Below are positions 1 to 9,762 of a DNA stretch of 64,000 bases, piece by piece. Origin of the DNA: Leishmania infantum JPCM5. Taxonomy: Eukaryota > Euglenozoa > Kinetoplastea > Trypanosomatida > Trypanosomatidae. The notes beneath the pieces are model-generated. The model searched no databases. It was not told the DNA's origin and saw only the letters and a program-made list of their open reading frames with translations. The stretch spans positions 647,501 to 711,500 of the forward strand of contig NC_009408.2 in the NCBI RefSeq assembly GCF_000002875.2, written 5' to 3'. A program made the position numbers and the translations under genes. Each line of letters begins with the position of its first letter. The stretch's first letter is position 1.

Positions 1-94
1 TCCGCCCTCTCCTGAATCCGCGGGCCTTTGGGCGGGAGTGCGTGCGTGAGCTGGAAGGGGCCCTTGGAGCCACATTCGCCTGCACACAAGGAAC

Positions 95-571
95 TTAAAG
101 CGTGTCGCTCTGAGCCGGGGCAGGGGGCGGGGGCGGCTGCGCTAGACACCCGGCGGGGGAGACGTGCGTAATGAGGTCATCGGGGACCACACCATAGCGT
201 GTAACAGTGTGCCCTTTGAGGCTCGAATGACGTGCGGACATTGTGTAGCACATAGGGCCAAACGCCTTTACGGGTACACTTTTAGCGCGGGCTATGGTGG
301 CGGTACCGCCTCGCCAGCGGAACATTAGGCAAAACGTCACCTGCACTCCATATTCTCACTCCCGGGGACCCTTCCGCTGGATAAATCCAAGGTGCCGAGA
401 GGCTCCCGCTTGGAACTGGATGATGATATCTTCCTTTCGCCTCGCTTTTCGCGGTTGATGAGGAATGTCGGCCTGGCGTGTGGGACCGGCGACCGAGTCC
501 GCGGGCACTGCATTTAATGCCTCCGCCCCAGCCGCGGCGGACTCGACGAGCTTGTCAGCCGCGCCGCCCAT
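95..571 (-). pseudogene. Interrupted reading frame, unknown product
   Basis: One minus-strand frame runs from an ATG at 571 to a stop at 95 and is broken only by a single in-frame TGA at 356-358. The first part (71 residues) is basic in its middle (PRKARRKEDIIIQFQ), and the second part (about 86 codons) ends in a proline-rich tail followed by a stop. The amino acid composition on both sides of the TGA looks like ordinary protein, not like the low-complexity translations of the neighbouring spacers. I do not recognise the family. It could be a decayed gene, two separate small ORFs, or chance openness in GC-rich DNA. It sits just downstream, on the opposite strand, of tRNA-Ile. Confidence 0.3.
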
Positions 572-599
572 TCATGGTCGGTGTGTTGTTGTCAACTGG

Positions 600-620
600 A
601 GACCAACTCACAGTTGGTCT
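600..620. repeat. Perfect 9-bp inverted repeat with 3-nt loop
   Basis: AGACCAACT, loop CAC, AGTTGGTCT: nine perfectly paired bases. It ends three bases before the 5' end of tRNA-Ile. It could form a stem in a tRNA precursor leader or act as a site at DNA level; no function is known to me. Confidence 0.7.
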
Positions 621-623
621 AAG

Positions 624-697
624 GCTCTCATAGCTCAGTCGGTTAGAGCGTGGGTCTAATAAGCCCAAGGTCACAGGTTCGACCCCTGTTGGGAGCA
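624..697 (+). tRNA. tRNA-Ile (anticodon AAT)
   Basis: A 74-nt cloverleaf. The acceptor stem GCTCTCA pairs with TGGGAGC and is followed by discriminator A. The D arm reads TAGCTCAGTCGGTTAGAGC. The anticodon stem TGGGT/GCCCA encloses loop CTAATAA, giving anticodon AAT. The T arm ACAGG-TTCGACC-CCTGT is canonical. A T5 run at 699-703 right after the gene is a good RNA polymerase III terminator. It lies on the plus strand, opposite to all protein genes in the window. Confidence 0.97.
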
Positions 698-1179
698 CTT
701 TTTCCCGTCCCCGACAAATAATAAGGACGGCCGGCCTGTTGGCGGGGGGGGGGTGGCGCGGCTTTTGGGCCCACATCGTGTTGCGGAGAAAAGGGAAGGG
801 AAAGAGCAGGAAAGCAATGGGGTGCGGTTCGCTGTGGGTGGTCGTTATGCCGGGGCTCATGTTTTTGCACGCACGTGCTCCCCCCTCCCCTCCCATTCAC
901 TTGGCGGACTGTCACTGATGGACGGTGGTGGTGACGGGCGGGGGGACAACACTGTGGGGTTCATGTGCTGTCAAGACTAGGCAGTGTTGCTGAGCCACAG
1001 AAGAGCAGCAGAGACACAAAGCCAGGGAAGACGAAGGGGTGTTGACCACGACACAGGTGAAAGTAGCCGCAGCGGCTCTTCGTCCGTGCGCGCCGTTTGG
1101 TGGTTCCAGATCGCGTTTGTACGCCTTTCATTCGTATGATGTACATGGTGAACAAGAAGGGGCGTGGGTGCCGCCCGTG
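698..1179. other. Spacer between tRNA-Ile and first protein gene
   Basis: Begins with the T5 Pol III terminator. The rest is GC-rich with short G runs (e.g. 742-754). It should contain the 3' UTR of the coiled-coil gene. I see no further gene. Confidence 0.6.
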
Positions 1180-2787
1180 TTATGAAGTACACGCGTCCTC
1201 CCGAGGACTACCGCCTGCCATTGTCGGTGCCGGCGACGAGGATTTGTAATAGTTGGCGTTGAAGAAGAAGAGCAGCGACTTGATGACCTTCTCCTTGTCT
1301 TTCCACGACAGCTCCTCGAAAAAGACGCCGCTGTTTTTCAGCGTGGTCGCCGGCGACGACGACGGCGCCGGACTCGCGACCGCGGCGACCGTCGGGGCAA
1401 ACTCCTGTGCTGTTTGGCGCGACGCGGCACCTCTACTCACCCCGCCACCCGAATCCACGTTCCCCAACGGTATTGCACCCTTGCTTGAGCTCGTCGCAGA
1501 GGCGGCAGTGGACGCATGGTGGCTTGCCGACATGTCATGCCGATAGCGCAGGCAATCGGCCAGCGCGGTGTGAAAGAAATTCTCCAGCTCACTGCGCTCG
1601 GCCACCACGCGGGCGGTGAGCTGGCGCATGCGCTGCAGCTCTGCGCGGTGCGACTGCAACGACGTGCGCGTCGACTTCAGCTCCGCCTCCAGCGCGTCGA
1701 TGCGACTCTGATAGTTCTCCTGCAGCTCCGCCCGCACCACTTGCTGCTGCGCCGTCAGCTCTCCCACCCGCTCCTCCAGCTCGTAGATTTTGAGATCCGC
1801 CTTCTCCTTCTGCCGTCTGCGCGCCAATGCGTGGTGCGCCAACTCCTTGTGCGCCTGCTGCTGCACTGCCGCGTGGCGCCGCACTTGCACCCGCTCGGCG
1901 TCGATGTCGGTCGTGAGCTGCATCAGATTGTGGATGTCGTGCGTCATCGACGCCTTCTCCTCTTCCAACCGCCGCGTCCGCTCCAGCACGCTCTGGAAGC
2001 GCTCCTCCAGCGCCCTGGCCGCCCGCGCCTCCACCAGCTCGTCAAACTCGGCCCGCATCGTCTTTTCCAGCGCGATGAGCTTCAGCTTGCGGTCCACCGT
2101 CTGGAAGTGCAAGGCTGCTACCTCCTTCTCGTGCTCCACGACTAGGTCCTCCAGCTGCTTCTGCAGCTGTTGCAGCTCCACCGTGTGCTCCTGTCGTTGC
2201 TGGACATAGCGGGAGGCTTGGCGAAGGTCATCGTGCAGCTTCGTGGTGACGGATGCGTAGCGCGCGAGCTCGACATCACGCTCGCGCAGCATCTCACCGT
2301 ACTTCGACTGCAGCTCCTCCTCCGCGCGGCGGTGGTCGTCTAGCAGCTGCGTGATGCCCGTTTTGTACGTCTGCGCCTCCGTCTCTAACTCTCTCAGCTT
2401 GCTTTCCAGAAACTGCACTACCTGCACCGAGTCCACCTCTTGCTGCCGCAGAGCAGCGCGCAGCATTGCGTTCTCGTCGGCCTTCTCCTTGTACTGGTTG
2501 TAGTAGGCGTCCGCGGCAGCCTTTGTGGAGGCCAAGTCGGTGCCGACAAGCGAGGCGAGGAACGCCTCATCGCTCGTGCCGGAGCGACTCTTGCGCAGGG
2601 TGCCGGGGCGCCCAGAAACCGGCTTCGACCCCGCCTCGTAGCCGCCGACAATGTTGACACGGCTGCTGTTGCCGGGCGGGGCGAGGGCGCTGACGCTATC
2701 GCGCGGGCGCTGCCCAGGAACGGCGGAGACCGTCATCGACTTGCGTAGCGACGGCAGCACCGCCACCGTGTTCGGGCCGCCACTCAT
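1180..2787 (-). CDS. Coiled-coil protein, possibly CFAP157/BBOF1-like basal body protein
   Basis: 535 residues. After a Ser/Pro-rich N-terminus (1-75), residues about 85-420 are an almost continuous coiled coil rich in Glu, Gln, Arg and Leu (for example KYGEMLRERDVELARYASV and EERFQSVLERTRRLEEEK), followed by a Ser/Ala-rich linker. Near the C-terminus is a conserved-looking motif, LSWKDKEKVIKSLLFFF. From memory, the coiled-coil layout and this tail resemble the CFAP157/basal-body-orientation-factor family, which acts at cilia and basal bodies; Leishmania is flagellated, so this fits. The family assignment is an inference from pattern. Any other axonemal or cytoskeletal coiled-coil protein is an alternative. 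The start at 2787 is the first ATG of the frame. Confidence 0.8.
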   Translation of the reverse strand: MSGGPNTVAVLPSLRKSMTVSAVPGQRPRDSVSALAPPGNSSRVNIVGGYEAGSKPVSGRPGTLRKSRSGTSDEAFLASLVGTDLASTKAAADAYYNQYKEKADENAMLRAALRQQEVDSVQVVQFLESKLRELETEAQTYKTGITQLLDDHRRAEEELQSKYGEMLRERDVELARYASVTTKLHDDLRQASRYVQQRQEHTVELQQLQKQLEDLVVEHEKEVAALHFQTVDRKLKLIALEKTMRAEFDELVEARAARALEERFQSVLERTRRLEEEKASMTHDIHNLMQLTTDIDAERVQVRRHAAVQQQAHKELAHHALARRRQKEKADLKIYELEERVGELTAQQQVVRAELQENYQSRIDALEAELKSTRTSLQSHRAELQRMRQLTARVVAERSELENFFHTALADCLRYRHDMSASHHASTAASATSSSKGAIPLGNVDSGGGVSRGAASRQTAQEFAPTVAAVASPAPSSSPATTLKNSGVFFEELSWKDKEKVIKSLLFFFNANYYKSSSPAPTMAGGSPREDACTS

Positions 2788-3292
2788 ATACGCTGTGCTG
2801 GGCTAAGGGTATGTGCCTGCTCTGTCGAGTTTACATGCAGGGCAAGCGCGACCGCGCACAGATGCCGTCGTTCCCTCGCTATCTTCGCTTGCGCACACGA
2901 CGTGCACGCCGTACGTGAGGGCGGCCGATGATGGGCGAATGAGTGGTGGTTGGTGGTGTCGTGAACCCAACGTAGCCCAAAGGGGACACAAAGAGAGGAG
3001 GAAGAGAGGAAAGAGTGCAGCAGAGTGTAGAGCCAAACACAAGTTGAATCAACGGCGACGGTGAGCCATGCTACCCCCATCCTTTCCCTGCCTCCCAGCC
3101 TTCCTCCGCTGCTGCGCTCCAAGGAGGAGGCTTGCGAGTGTGGGAGATGCTTGCACGAATGGCAGTGCCTGAACGCGGCTTGCAGAGAGGAGGTGCACGC
3201 TGGATCGTGTATGTTTCCGTTACAGCACGCATGCATGATTGAGTAGCGTGTGATCAATACTAACGAGTGTCACTGCATCTGTGAAAGGGCGC

Positions 3293-3323
<31 letters not shown>

Positions 3324-3560
3324 GCGGCGCAGGCCAACCGTCACCACCACCGCTTCCTTCTCTTGAGGCCAGCACACGACTTGGAGAGGGGCACGCATAC
3401 ATAAACGCCAGGTACGTGCACAGCCGGCAGACGTGTGATGACGGAGGTGGAGGCTGAAAGATGAGAGGCGCGTACTCGATGCCATCACGCTGGGACGGGG
3501 TTTGGTGTGTTTCTCCTTGTGTGAACATTTTTGCTCTGCAACTCCCGCTTGCACAGCCGT
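2788..3560. other. Intergenic spacer with GT microsatellite
   Basis: Holds the 3' UTR of the methyltransferase gene and the 5' leader of the coiled-coil gene. Purine-rich plus-strand stretches at about 2990-3020 read as pyrimidine tracts on the transcribed strand, suitable for spliced-leader addition. Contains the GT repeat at 3295-3323. No gene seen. Confidence 0.6.
3295..3323. repeat. (GT)14 microsatellite
   Basis: Uninterrupted dinucleotide repeat of 29 bases in the 3' UTR region of the methyltransferase gene; reads as AC repeats in the transcript. Confidence 0.95.
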
Positions 3561-5117
3561 CTAGAGGGGACTTGCCTCCGCCTCGTCGGTTTCCGCGTGG
3601 TGATCACTCTCATTGTCATCGTCATCTGTTACAGGTGGCGGTAACAAGTCGCCGACTGCTCCTGAGAGCGCCACGAGCCGCGTGAAATGCGACGCTGCGC
3701 TGGGGCGGAACAGATGCATCAGCACCGACCCTGCCACACTCACGTTTAACGAGTCTACCATCGGGTTAGACAGTGGCAGCGTCACCAACTGGTAGGGCAC
3801 ACCCCACCTGCCGTTCAGGCCGCGCAGCCCCTGCGCCTCCGATCCGAGGATGACCATTGCGCCGAGCTGCTTCGTCGGAGCGGCGCAGAGGCCGTCACTG
3901 TGACCTGCCGCCGCACCTCCACTGACCTGCGACGTGGCCGCTTCCTTGCTTTTGGCGTTATAGACATGGAAACGCTTCGCTACCTCAAAAGCAGACTCGA
4001 CCTCCTGCGACGGCACCGCCAGAAACGGCATGAGGTGATGCTGCGCCGCGATGCTGGAGAGTAGCGACACGCACGCCTGCTCCGTCGTCTCCGTCTCGTA
4101 GATGCGCAGGGTCGGGCTCAGCGCGGTGCCATCGCTCGCGCGCAACACCTTCTCCTGCGTCGGGTCGGCGCAGCTGACGAGTACGGCAGCGTCGTAGCCC
4201 ATATCTGCAGCGGCACGCAGCAAAGTCCCCACGTTGCTGGGGATGCGCAGCCCCACCAACACAAGCATGGCTCCCACAGCGTGGTGGCCGAAGGGGTCGT
4301 GCAGAGGGCGAGCTACCGGCGGTCCTGTCGCCGAGAGCTTCGCTGACAGCGATGATGACGTGTCGCCCGTGCTTGGCACCGCGGTCTCACTTTGAGCCGG
4401 CTCCGGTGGTGGAGCCAGCAGTGCTGTGGCATCTGTGACGCAGTTCACTGGCAGCGGGAACTCGGCAGCGTAGCCGTCGCTGTACTCGGCGCTCAACAGG
4501 TGCCGCCTTACCGCCACAGGCGAGCAACGCACAATCACCGTCGGCAGCTCCTCCTCGAGGCACCACGTCGGTACTCCGGAATCAGTGTTCGGCACATACA
4601 CGACATTCGGTCGGATATTGTACGTGCGCCAGATGCGTCGGATCGCACTGGCACCTCCCACGACGCATGTGGCATTCGCCTTGCGAATATGCTTGCTGGA
4701 GCGCAGCACCTTTGTGGCTGTCCACAGCTGCTGGCCGTGCACTTCCTGCGTTGGCGTGATGGCATAGGTGTCCTGCACGTCCTCGAGGACCACCGGCTTG
4801 GAAAGCGCACGGAACCGCAGATGGGGCGGCAGTGATTTATAGGCAGCCGCCCGGTGAGGCTGCAGGTGCGGCGGCGACGTCTGAGCTCTGTGGGGGATGT
4901 CTGCGGCTGCAAGCTTGGCGTCCTCCAATGTCGAGGTGAAGGCGGCGACAACCTCGGCCTCCGCCACCGTCTCCGCATCTGCAGCTGTCTCTTGATTGCG
5001 TTGCCGTGGTGCCGGCGCGCTTGTGCGCCGTAGCCGAGTACCACCTCCAACGACTTTGCCGAACGCCGGCGGTCGCCGTGGCACATATCGCAGACAACAA
5101 TGCGAGAGGGCGATCAT
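3561..5117 (-). CDS. SpoU-family (SPOUT) RNA 2'-O-ribose methyltransferase, MRM-like, probably mitochondrial
   Basis: 518 residues. The C-terminal half carries the three SpoU motifs in order: motif 1 around residue 280 (LRIPSNVGTLLRAAADMGYD), motif 2 around 419 (VILGSEAQGLRG) and motif 3 at about 444-468 (LPLSNPMVDSLNVSVAGS). These form the trefoil-knot S-adenosylmethionine pocket; the Asn of motif 1 and the Asn/Ser of motif 3 are the usual catalytic and binding residues. The N-terminal 30 residues are rich in Arg and lack acidic residues, which suggests a mitochondrial import signal, so the substrate may be mitochondrial rRNA or tRNA as for MRM1/MRM3/TrmH-type enzymes. Ser/Pro/Ala-rich inserts make it longer than bacterial relatives (about 250 residues). 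Exact substrate cannot be read from sequence. Confidence 0.9.
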   Translation of the reverse strand: MIALSHCCLRYVPRRPPAFGKVVGGGTRLRRTSAPAPRQRNQETAADAETVAEAEVVAAFTSTLEDAKLAAADIPHRAQTSPPHLQPHRAAAYKSLPPHLRFRALSKPVVLEDVQDTYAITPTQEVHGQQLWTATKVLRSSKHIRKANATCVVGGASAIRRIWRTYNIRPNVVYVPNTDSGVPTWCLEEELPTVIVRCSPVAVRRHLLSAEYSDGYAAEFPLPVNCVTDATALLAPPPEPAQSETAVPSTGDTSSSLSAKLSATGPPVARPLHDPFGHHAVGAMLVLVGLRIPSNVGTLLRAAADMGYDAAVLVSCADPTQEKVLRASDGTALSPTLRIYETETTEQACVSLLSSIAAQHHLMPFLAVPSQEVESAFEVAKRFHVYNAKSKEAATSQVSGGAAAGHSDGLCAAPTKQLGAMVILGSEAQGLRGLNGRWGVPYQLVTLPLSNPMVDSLNVSVAGSVLMHLFRPSAASHFTRLVALSGAVGDLLPPPVTDDDDNESDHHAETDEAEASPL

Positions 5118-5781
5118 GCCGGCCTCAGAGAGTCCGCAATGAAAGCCACACGGGTGTAATAGGAGGATGAGGAGAACAATGCAGCGGCTACTCCTTCACG
5201 CCACACAGTGGGGGGGGGTATTGTGTGTGCTTGCGCGTGTGTGTGCATGCCATACACACGTTGACGGCAGAAGCAGTAGCACCGAGGAGAGGGAAGACAG
5301 AGAAAGAGAGACAACGAAGGGGTGAGAGTGGACAGTTGGCCGAGGGGGTGGGGTGGGTAGCATCACCGCGTTGAGACATCCCCACCTGTTCAGGGAGAGG
5401 GGGTGGTTATGTGTGGGGTGGGGGAGGGAGAGCGTTCTGCGTGGAGTGTCCGAAAGAGTTTCGCATCGCCTGCCAAAGAACAAACGCGGGTGCACCGTGG
5501 ACACAAGAGAGGAAGAGGGGGAGTGACGAACATCGACAGTCGTAGTGTGATGAAGTGATGGGGAGGGCGTGAAGAGAAGCAACATGCAAACGGCGCTACC
5601 GCGCCTGCGTGCCGCACCCACAGAAAGCCTCCCGGGCCCACCTGAAGGAGCCGCTGCTTTGGTGCGCCGCAGTTGTGTATGGCCCAGCCGGTGCCTCTGT
5701 CGAGACCAAATGAGGGCGGGGCCCTTATCTATCAGCAGTCGAAAGGGCAACGAAACGAGTGCACGCGCACGCGATGGGGCT
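5118..5781. other. Intergenic spacer
   Basis: Long purine-rich blocks on the plus strand (about 5385-5435 and 5505-5530) are pyrimidine tracts in the transcript direction and are candidate spliced-leader/polyadenylation signals. The open frames here are pyrimidine-tract translations. No gene seen. Confidence 0.55.
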
Positions 5782-6621
5782 TTAGCGAAAGTTCGGGTGA
5801 GAGCGCATGCTGCGACTCCATCCACCGGTCGCCGTGCCGGCGCGAGAGAGTCGCACATCCTCCATGCCGTCGCTCTCGCGGTCGAGCGCCTCGCGCAGCT
5901 CACGCGGCAGCACGTCATGCGTGAAGTTGTCCCACTCGGACTCCTTTCCGGACTTGATGGCTTCCTGCCGCGCCTCGTCGCGGTTTCGGCGCCGCTGCAT
6001 GCGCCGCTTGCGCTCCTGTCCTTGTTGAATCACCTTCTGCAACGTCAGGTCCTCGCGGAACTCGCGCTTCTCGCGGCTCTTGCGCGTCACGAGGTAGTCA
6101 GCACGGTGGTGCCACTGGATGAACGTCTCCTGCAAGAACTTCTCCGTTTTGCGCTGATCATGCGTGAGGAGCCAGCAGAAGTCTTCCTCAGCGCGGCGCT
6201 GCACGCGCTCCTTCAGCTCCCTGCTCCACGCAATATCGGACGAGCTGGTGCCACCCTCGGAGTGGTTGCGCAGTCCGCACCGCAGGCGCTCCTGATCATT
6301 CATGTAGTTCGCCAGCACCTCCGCCTCTTTCGTCGGTGGCAGTGAAAAGCTGAGCTCCGTGTAGAACCACTCCAGCGATGGGATGCACTTGACCTCCTCG
6401 GCGAGGGCCATCACCTGCCCGAGAAACAGGTACTGCGCGCTGTGATTGAGAAAGTCAAAACGCTTGCTTACGCGCAGCTCCTCTGTCTCTGGCAAGGTGC
6501 TGCTCGGAACAAGATACCAGCCAGCGGGTTTTGTCGTCCAGCACGACGGTGTAAGGGCGACGCTGCCGCTCGTGACGAGCCGCGACACGTGGGTAGACCG
6601 CAGCATGGATGGCCTCAACAA
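5782..6621 (-). CDS. Conserved-looking hypothetical protein, basic, probably mitochondrial
   Basis: 279 residues, family not recognised. The first 35 residues (MLRPSMLRSTHVSRLV and onward) lack acidic residues and are rich in Arg, Ser and Thr, typical of a mitochondrial presequence. The middle (about 45-110) has a globular, aromatic composition (for example SLEWFYTELSF). Residues about 130-235 are a long, highly charged helix-like stretch (RRAEEDFCWLLTHDQRK, QERKRRMQRRRNRDEARQE) that could bind RNA. A kinetoplastid-specific mitoribosomal or assembly protein is possible, but that is a guess from composition and targeting. No transmembrane segment seen. Confidence 0.75.
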   Translation of the reverse strand: MLRPSMLRSTHVSRLVTSGSVALTPSCWTTKPAGWYLVPSSTLPETEELRVSKRFDFLNHSAQYLFLGQVMALAEEVKCIPSLEWFYTELSFSLPPTKEAEVLANYMNDQERLRCGLRNHSEGGTSSSDIAWSRELKERVQRRAEEDFCWLLTHDQRKTEKFLQETFIQWHHRADYLVTRKSREKREFREDLTLQKVIQQGQERKRRMQRRRNRDEARQEAIKSGKESEWDNFTHDVLPRELREALDRESDGMEDVRLSRAGTATGGWSRSMRSHPNFR

Positions 6622-7185
6622 GGAAGAGGGGGTCAGGGGCGCACACGTGTGCCTCCCTGTGTGCGCGTGAGTGCCCCTATCGGACAGATGCTCTGCACAG
6701 GAACGGCAGTCAACGCACGCAAGATGTGTGGATTACCAGAGACGAGTGCGGATCACACAAGAGGATCAGTGCGACACAGAAAGGGAGCGGGATCCATGCT
6801 TCTGCGCGCGTGTGCATGGTCCAACGCGGTCGGGGAGAGAGGTGGCAGCTTTACGGACACCGCGAAAGCCCACGCCAATCAGAATGATGCACCGGCTCAC
6901 AGCGCCTTGCCCGCGCGCGCCTAGACATACTTTTCTTTCGTTTTCCTTTCCTGTGCGATATCGATGTCAGCGTTAACACACACAGACAGGCAGGGAGAGC
7001 GCGAGCGCGACAAACAACACGCCAGGGCTGCACAGTGAAGCGGGTGAGACGGCGTCATCTCTGCTCATCGCTCCCTTTTTGGCTTGCCCCGCCCCTCCCT
7101 CCGCAGCGCATAAAAGGCCGATTCGTTGCGCGTTGGCGCCGTTGCCTGCCTTGCACTCGAAACTTACCCGGCCATCCACAGGCTC
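6622..7185. other. Intergenic spacer
   Basis: Separates the SSL1 stop from the basic mitochondrial-type protein. No RNA gene, no coherent ORF; only GC-rich unique sequence seen. Confidence 0.5.
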
Positions 7186-8523
7186 TCACTGCAGCGCCAG
7201 GCAATACGGACAGAGGCCGATCGTGTGGAGGACAAAGTCGTTGCAGGCGTTGCAGCGGTACGAGGCACATGCGCTGCACTGCCACACCTGCGCTCCATCC
7301 ACCACCAAGGCTTCCCTCGCTGATGAGCCGACGGGGCTGCTGACTCCGCCATTGCGTGTGTGCCCCATCATCTCTGCTATGAAGCTGGCCATGCAGAGAC
7401 CGCACCGTATTGGCTGCTGCATCGTCGCCTTGACGACGCCGCCCTCCTGTACGGTGGCCGTTGCTGCAGCGCTCAGGTTGGCAGCCTTCGACGCTGGTGG
7501 CGATGCGTCCCGCATCACGCGGAGCACCTTTGCCGGTGGCACCAGACAGTTGTGCAACACAAACGTGCTGTACAGCATCGGCGCGCTGCACAGCAGCAGG
7601 CGGCACATGGAGCAAGTTGTGGGGACAGTGAGTTGAATGAGGTGGCACTGAGGGCATCCCAAGTAGAAGGAGCGGGAGGAGGCAGCGGATGACGGTTCTG
7701 CGCTGTCGGATAATGGAGCCTCGAGATACACGGGGCATCCAATAGGTATAAGGTACGGTGCATCCGCGCCATCGCTGTCATCGTCGTTGACTTCGACACC
7801 TTCAACATCCTCCTCGCGACATCGCTTGACTCGCTGCTGGCGGCCACCTCGCTGGTGCCTCTTCTTTCGCGCCATCGCTGCCTGCGCGCGGTGGGCTGTC
7901 GACAGCTCGTCCATGATGTGCAGCAGGTGGTCGTAGTTGAGAGGACAATACAGCGTCCCTCCTGTTTCGACGGTGCACACGTCGAATACATGTACAGCAC
8001 CGACGAGAGAAACGACACTGATGCGGATGGACAAGGCGGCCATGATGTTCACGACGGCGAAGACATCCGTGGGGTCAATCAGCGTGACAGAGGCTGTCAA
8101 CACAATGACGTTGAGCTGCGTCGCGGACCCTTTCCACGCTGCACGCGGGTTGCGAGCGGCAAACGATGATGACTTCTTGGCCGTCGCTGCCGCCAGGGCC
8201 GCTACCTCGCGCATGTCCACCAGCTCCGACATGGCCATCCGTAGCCCGTTCTCCATTGACGTGCTGCCAGAGCCGCCGTGCAGGAAGACGTCGCGCTCCA
8301 GCACGTCGACGATCTCGTTGCGGTTCGTCGTGCACGGCAGAAGGCGGTGGCTAATCCCATCTCGCATCACTACCACGCCAAGAGACGCGAGTGGCGTAGA
8401 GTCGAGATACCGCTCCACCAACCGCAGCAATGGTGGCCTCATAGCAAGTAAATAGTTGGGCAGGTAGTCTGAGCTACTGTTCATGGCATCGCTGCCGTCG
8501 AGGAGAAGGACAGTGCGCAGCAT
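7186..8523 (-). CDS. SSL1: TFIIH core subunit SSL1/p44
   Basis: 445 residues. The N-terminal 200 residues form the von Willebrand A-like fold of p44: LLLDGSDAMNSSS at the start, then LASLGVVVMRDGISHRL, a GSTSMENGLRMAM helix, and an IRISVVSLVGAVHVFDVC strand with ETGGTLYCPLNYDH. A Cys4 zinc site follows near 290 (GCPQCHLIQL and TCSMCRLLLCSAP), and the C-terminus (about 374-445) has the RING-like Cys cluster CGLC, CSAC, CNAC, CPYC. This order is diagnostic for SSL1/p44, which stimulates the XPD helicase in TFIIH for repair and transcription; in trypanosomatids TFIIH serves spliced-leader RNA transcription. An Arg/Lys-rich acidic-flanked insert around 220-250 is lineage specific. Identification is strong despite divergence. 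Confidence 0.88.
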   Translation of the reverse strand: MLRTVLLLDGSDAMNSSSDYLPNYLLAMRPPLLRLVERYLDSTPLASLGVVVMRDGISHRLLPCTTNRNEIVDVLERDVFLHGGSGSTSMENGLRMAMSELVDMREVAALAAATAKKSSSFAARNPRAAWKGSATQLNVIVLTASVTLIDPTDVFAVVNIMAALSIRISVVSLVGAVHVFDVCTVETGGTLYCPLNYDHLLHIMDELSTAHRAQAAMARKKRHQRGGRQQRVKRCREEDVEGVEVNDDDSDGADAPYLIPIGCPVYLEAPLSDSAEPSSAASSRSFYLGCPQCHLIQLTVPTTCSMCRLLLCSAPMLYSTFVLHNCLVPPAKVLRVMRDASPPASKAANLSAAATATVQEGGVVKATMQQPIRCGLCMASFIAEMMGHTRNGGVSSPVGSSAREALVVDGAQVWQCSACASYRCNACNDFVLHTIGLCPYCLALQ

Positions 8524-9762
8524 TGTGCCGGAGGAGAAACAGCGAGAGGGGAAGCAAGGGGTCGGGGGACCATGACGGTGGTTTCGTGCCCCGTCTTGCT
8601 GCGATTATGAAGGGTAAGGAGTGTGGGAGGGGGCAAAGCAGATCGAAGAAGCGGCGCGTGCATGCACACTGTTTGTGCGCCTTCGTGCAATCGACGTGCC
8701 TGTCCCTTGTCTCGCACGGGCGCATGCACCGCCTCGTTCTCTACATGTGAGGGCGTATGTGCGTGTGCATGTTCGTGAGCCGCATCCATCACACGACATG
8801 CCGCACAAAAGGCAGTTGCAAGGCGAAACAACGACAATGATACGGGGAAGTTCAAGAGGCCGAAGGTGTTGCACTGACTGGAGGCCGTAGCAAGGTCCTC
8901 GGCGGATGATCGAGGAGGATGAGAGACGGGCAGAAGGAGGAGGGAGAGAGGTGCAGCGATCATGACCACGCCCTCTGTCTGTATCGACTGGACGCGAGGG
9001 GAAGTCTCACTGAACCAGGTCACACGCTTGTGTGTGCGCTCTTGTCGAACCAGCCTCCCGTCCCTCTCCGCGCCTCGATACACGTCCCTCGTGCGTTGGA
9101 GGCGCGCATACGCTTGTGGCGATTCACTCCTCTCCCCCGCCGCTGCCGCCGCACAGCCATACACAGACGCACACACAGAGGGAAGCGAATTCGAGAGACT
9201 CTGTACAGACGTACTCTCCTCAGACGGAGAATGCAATTCGAGGACGATGAACGGCAGCCGCACGGCAACGGCAAGCACACAAACACACAACCGTATATGC
9301 ATACATACAGATGCGCAGGTACGAGTCTCCACCACTGCTCGCCATCTCTCACTACACTTCCTTCCTCCCTCCACACGGCCCCCACCCAATTCTACTTTGC
9401 TTCAAACTTGCAGGCAGTGAGAAGGGGTGGGTGGCGAGGGGCAGAAGTGCGCGCGAAAAACAGAAAATGGCTCGGATAGCCTGCATGCACGATTGTGTAT
9501 TAGAGGACACTCCGTGGCAGCTGTGGCTGCCCAAGCAGCGCAGCGCTGTGTGGCACATATCTCCTCCCTGACTCTCTCCCTCTCCCCCCTCACAGGAATG
9601 GGAGGGGTGGGGTGGGGCAGGTAAGAGGAAGGCGGACACCAAGATCATCTCGGTCAAACCACCACCAGCCCCCTCCGCTTTCCTTCACCTTTTCCTCTCC
9701 ATCAGACAACGCGACTCACACCCCGAGTCGATCTCATCATTCTTTGTCCTTGTGAGGCACAC
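8524..9762. other. Intergenic spacer (1.2 kb)
   Basis: Contains the 3' UTR of the MYND-SET gene and the leader of SSL1. The plus strand just above the SSL1 start (8529-8570) and around 8910-8955 is purine-rich, i.e. pyrimidine tracts in the transcript. Small open frames here have repetitive His/Thr/Ser translations. No gene seen. Confidence 0.55.
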
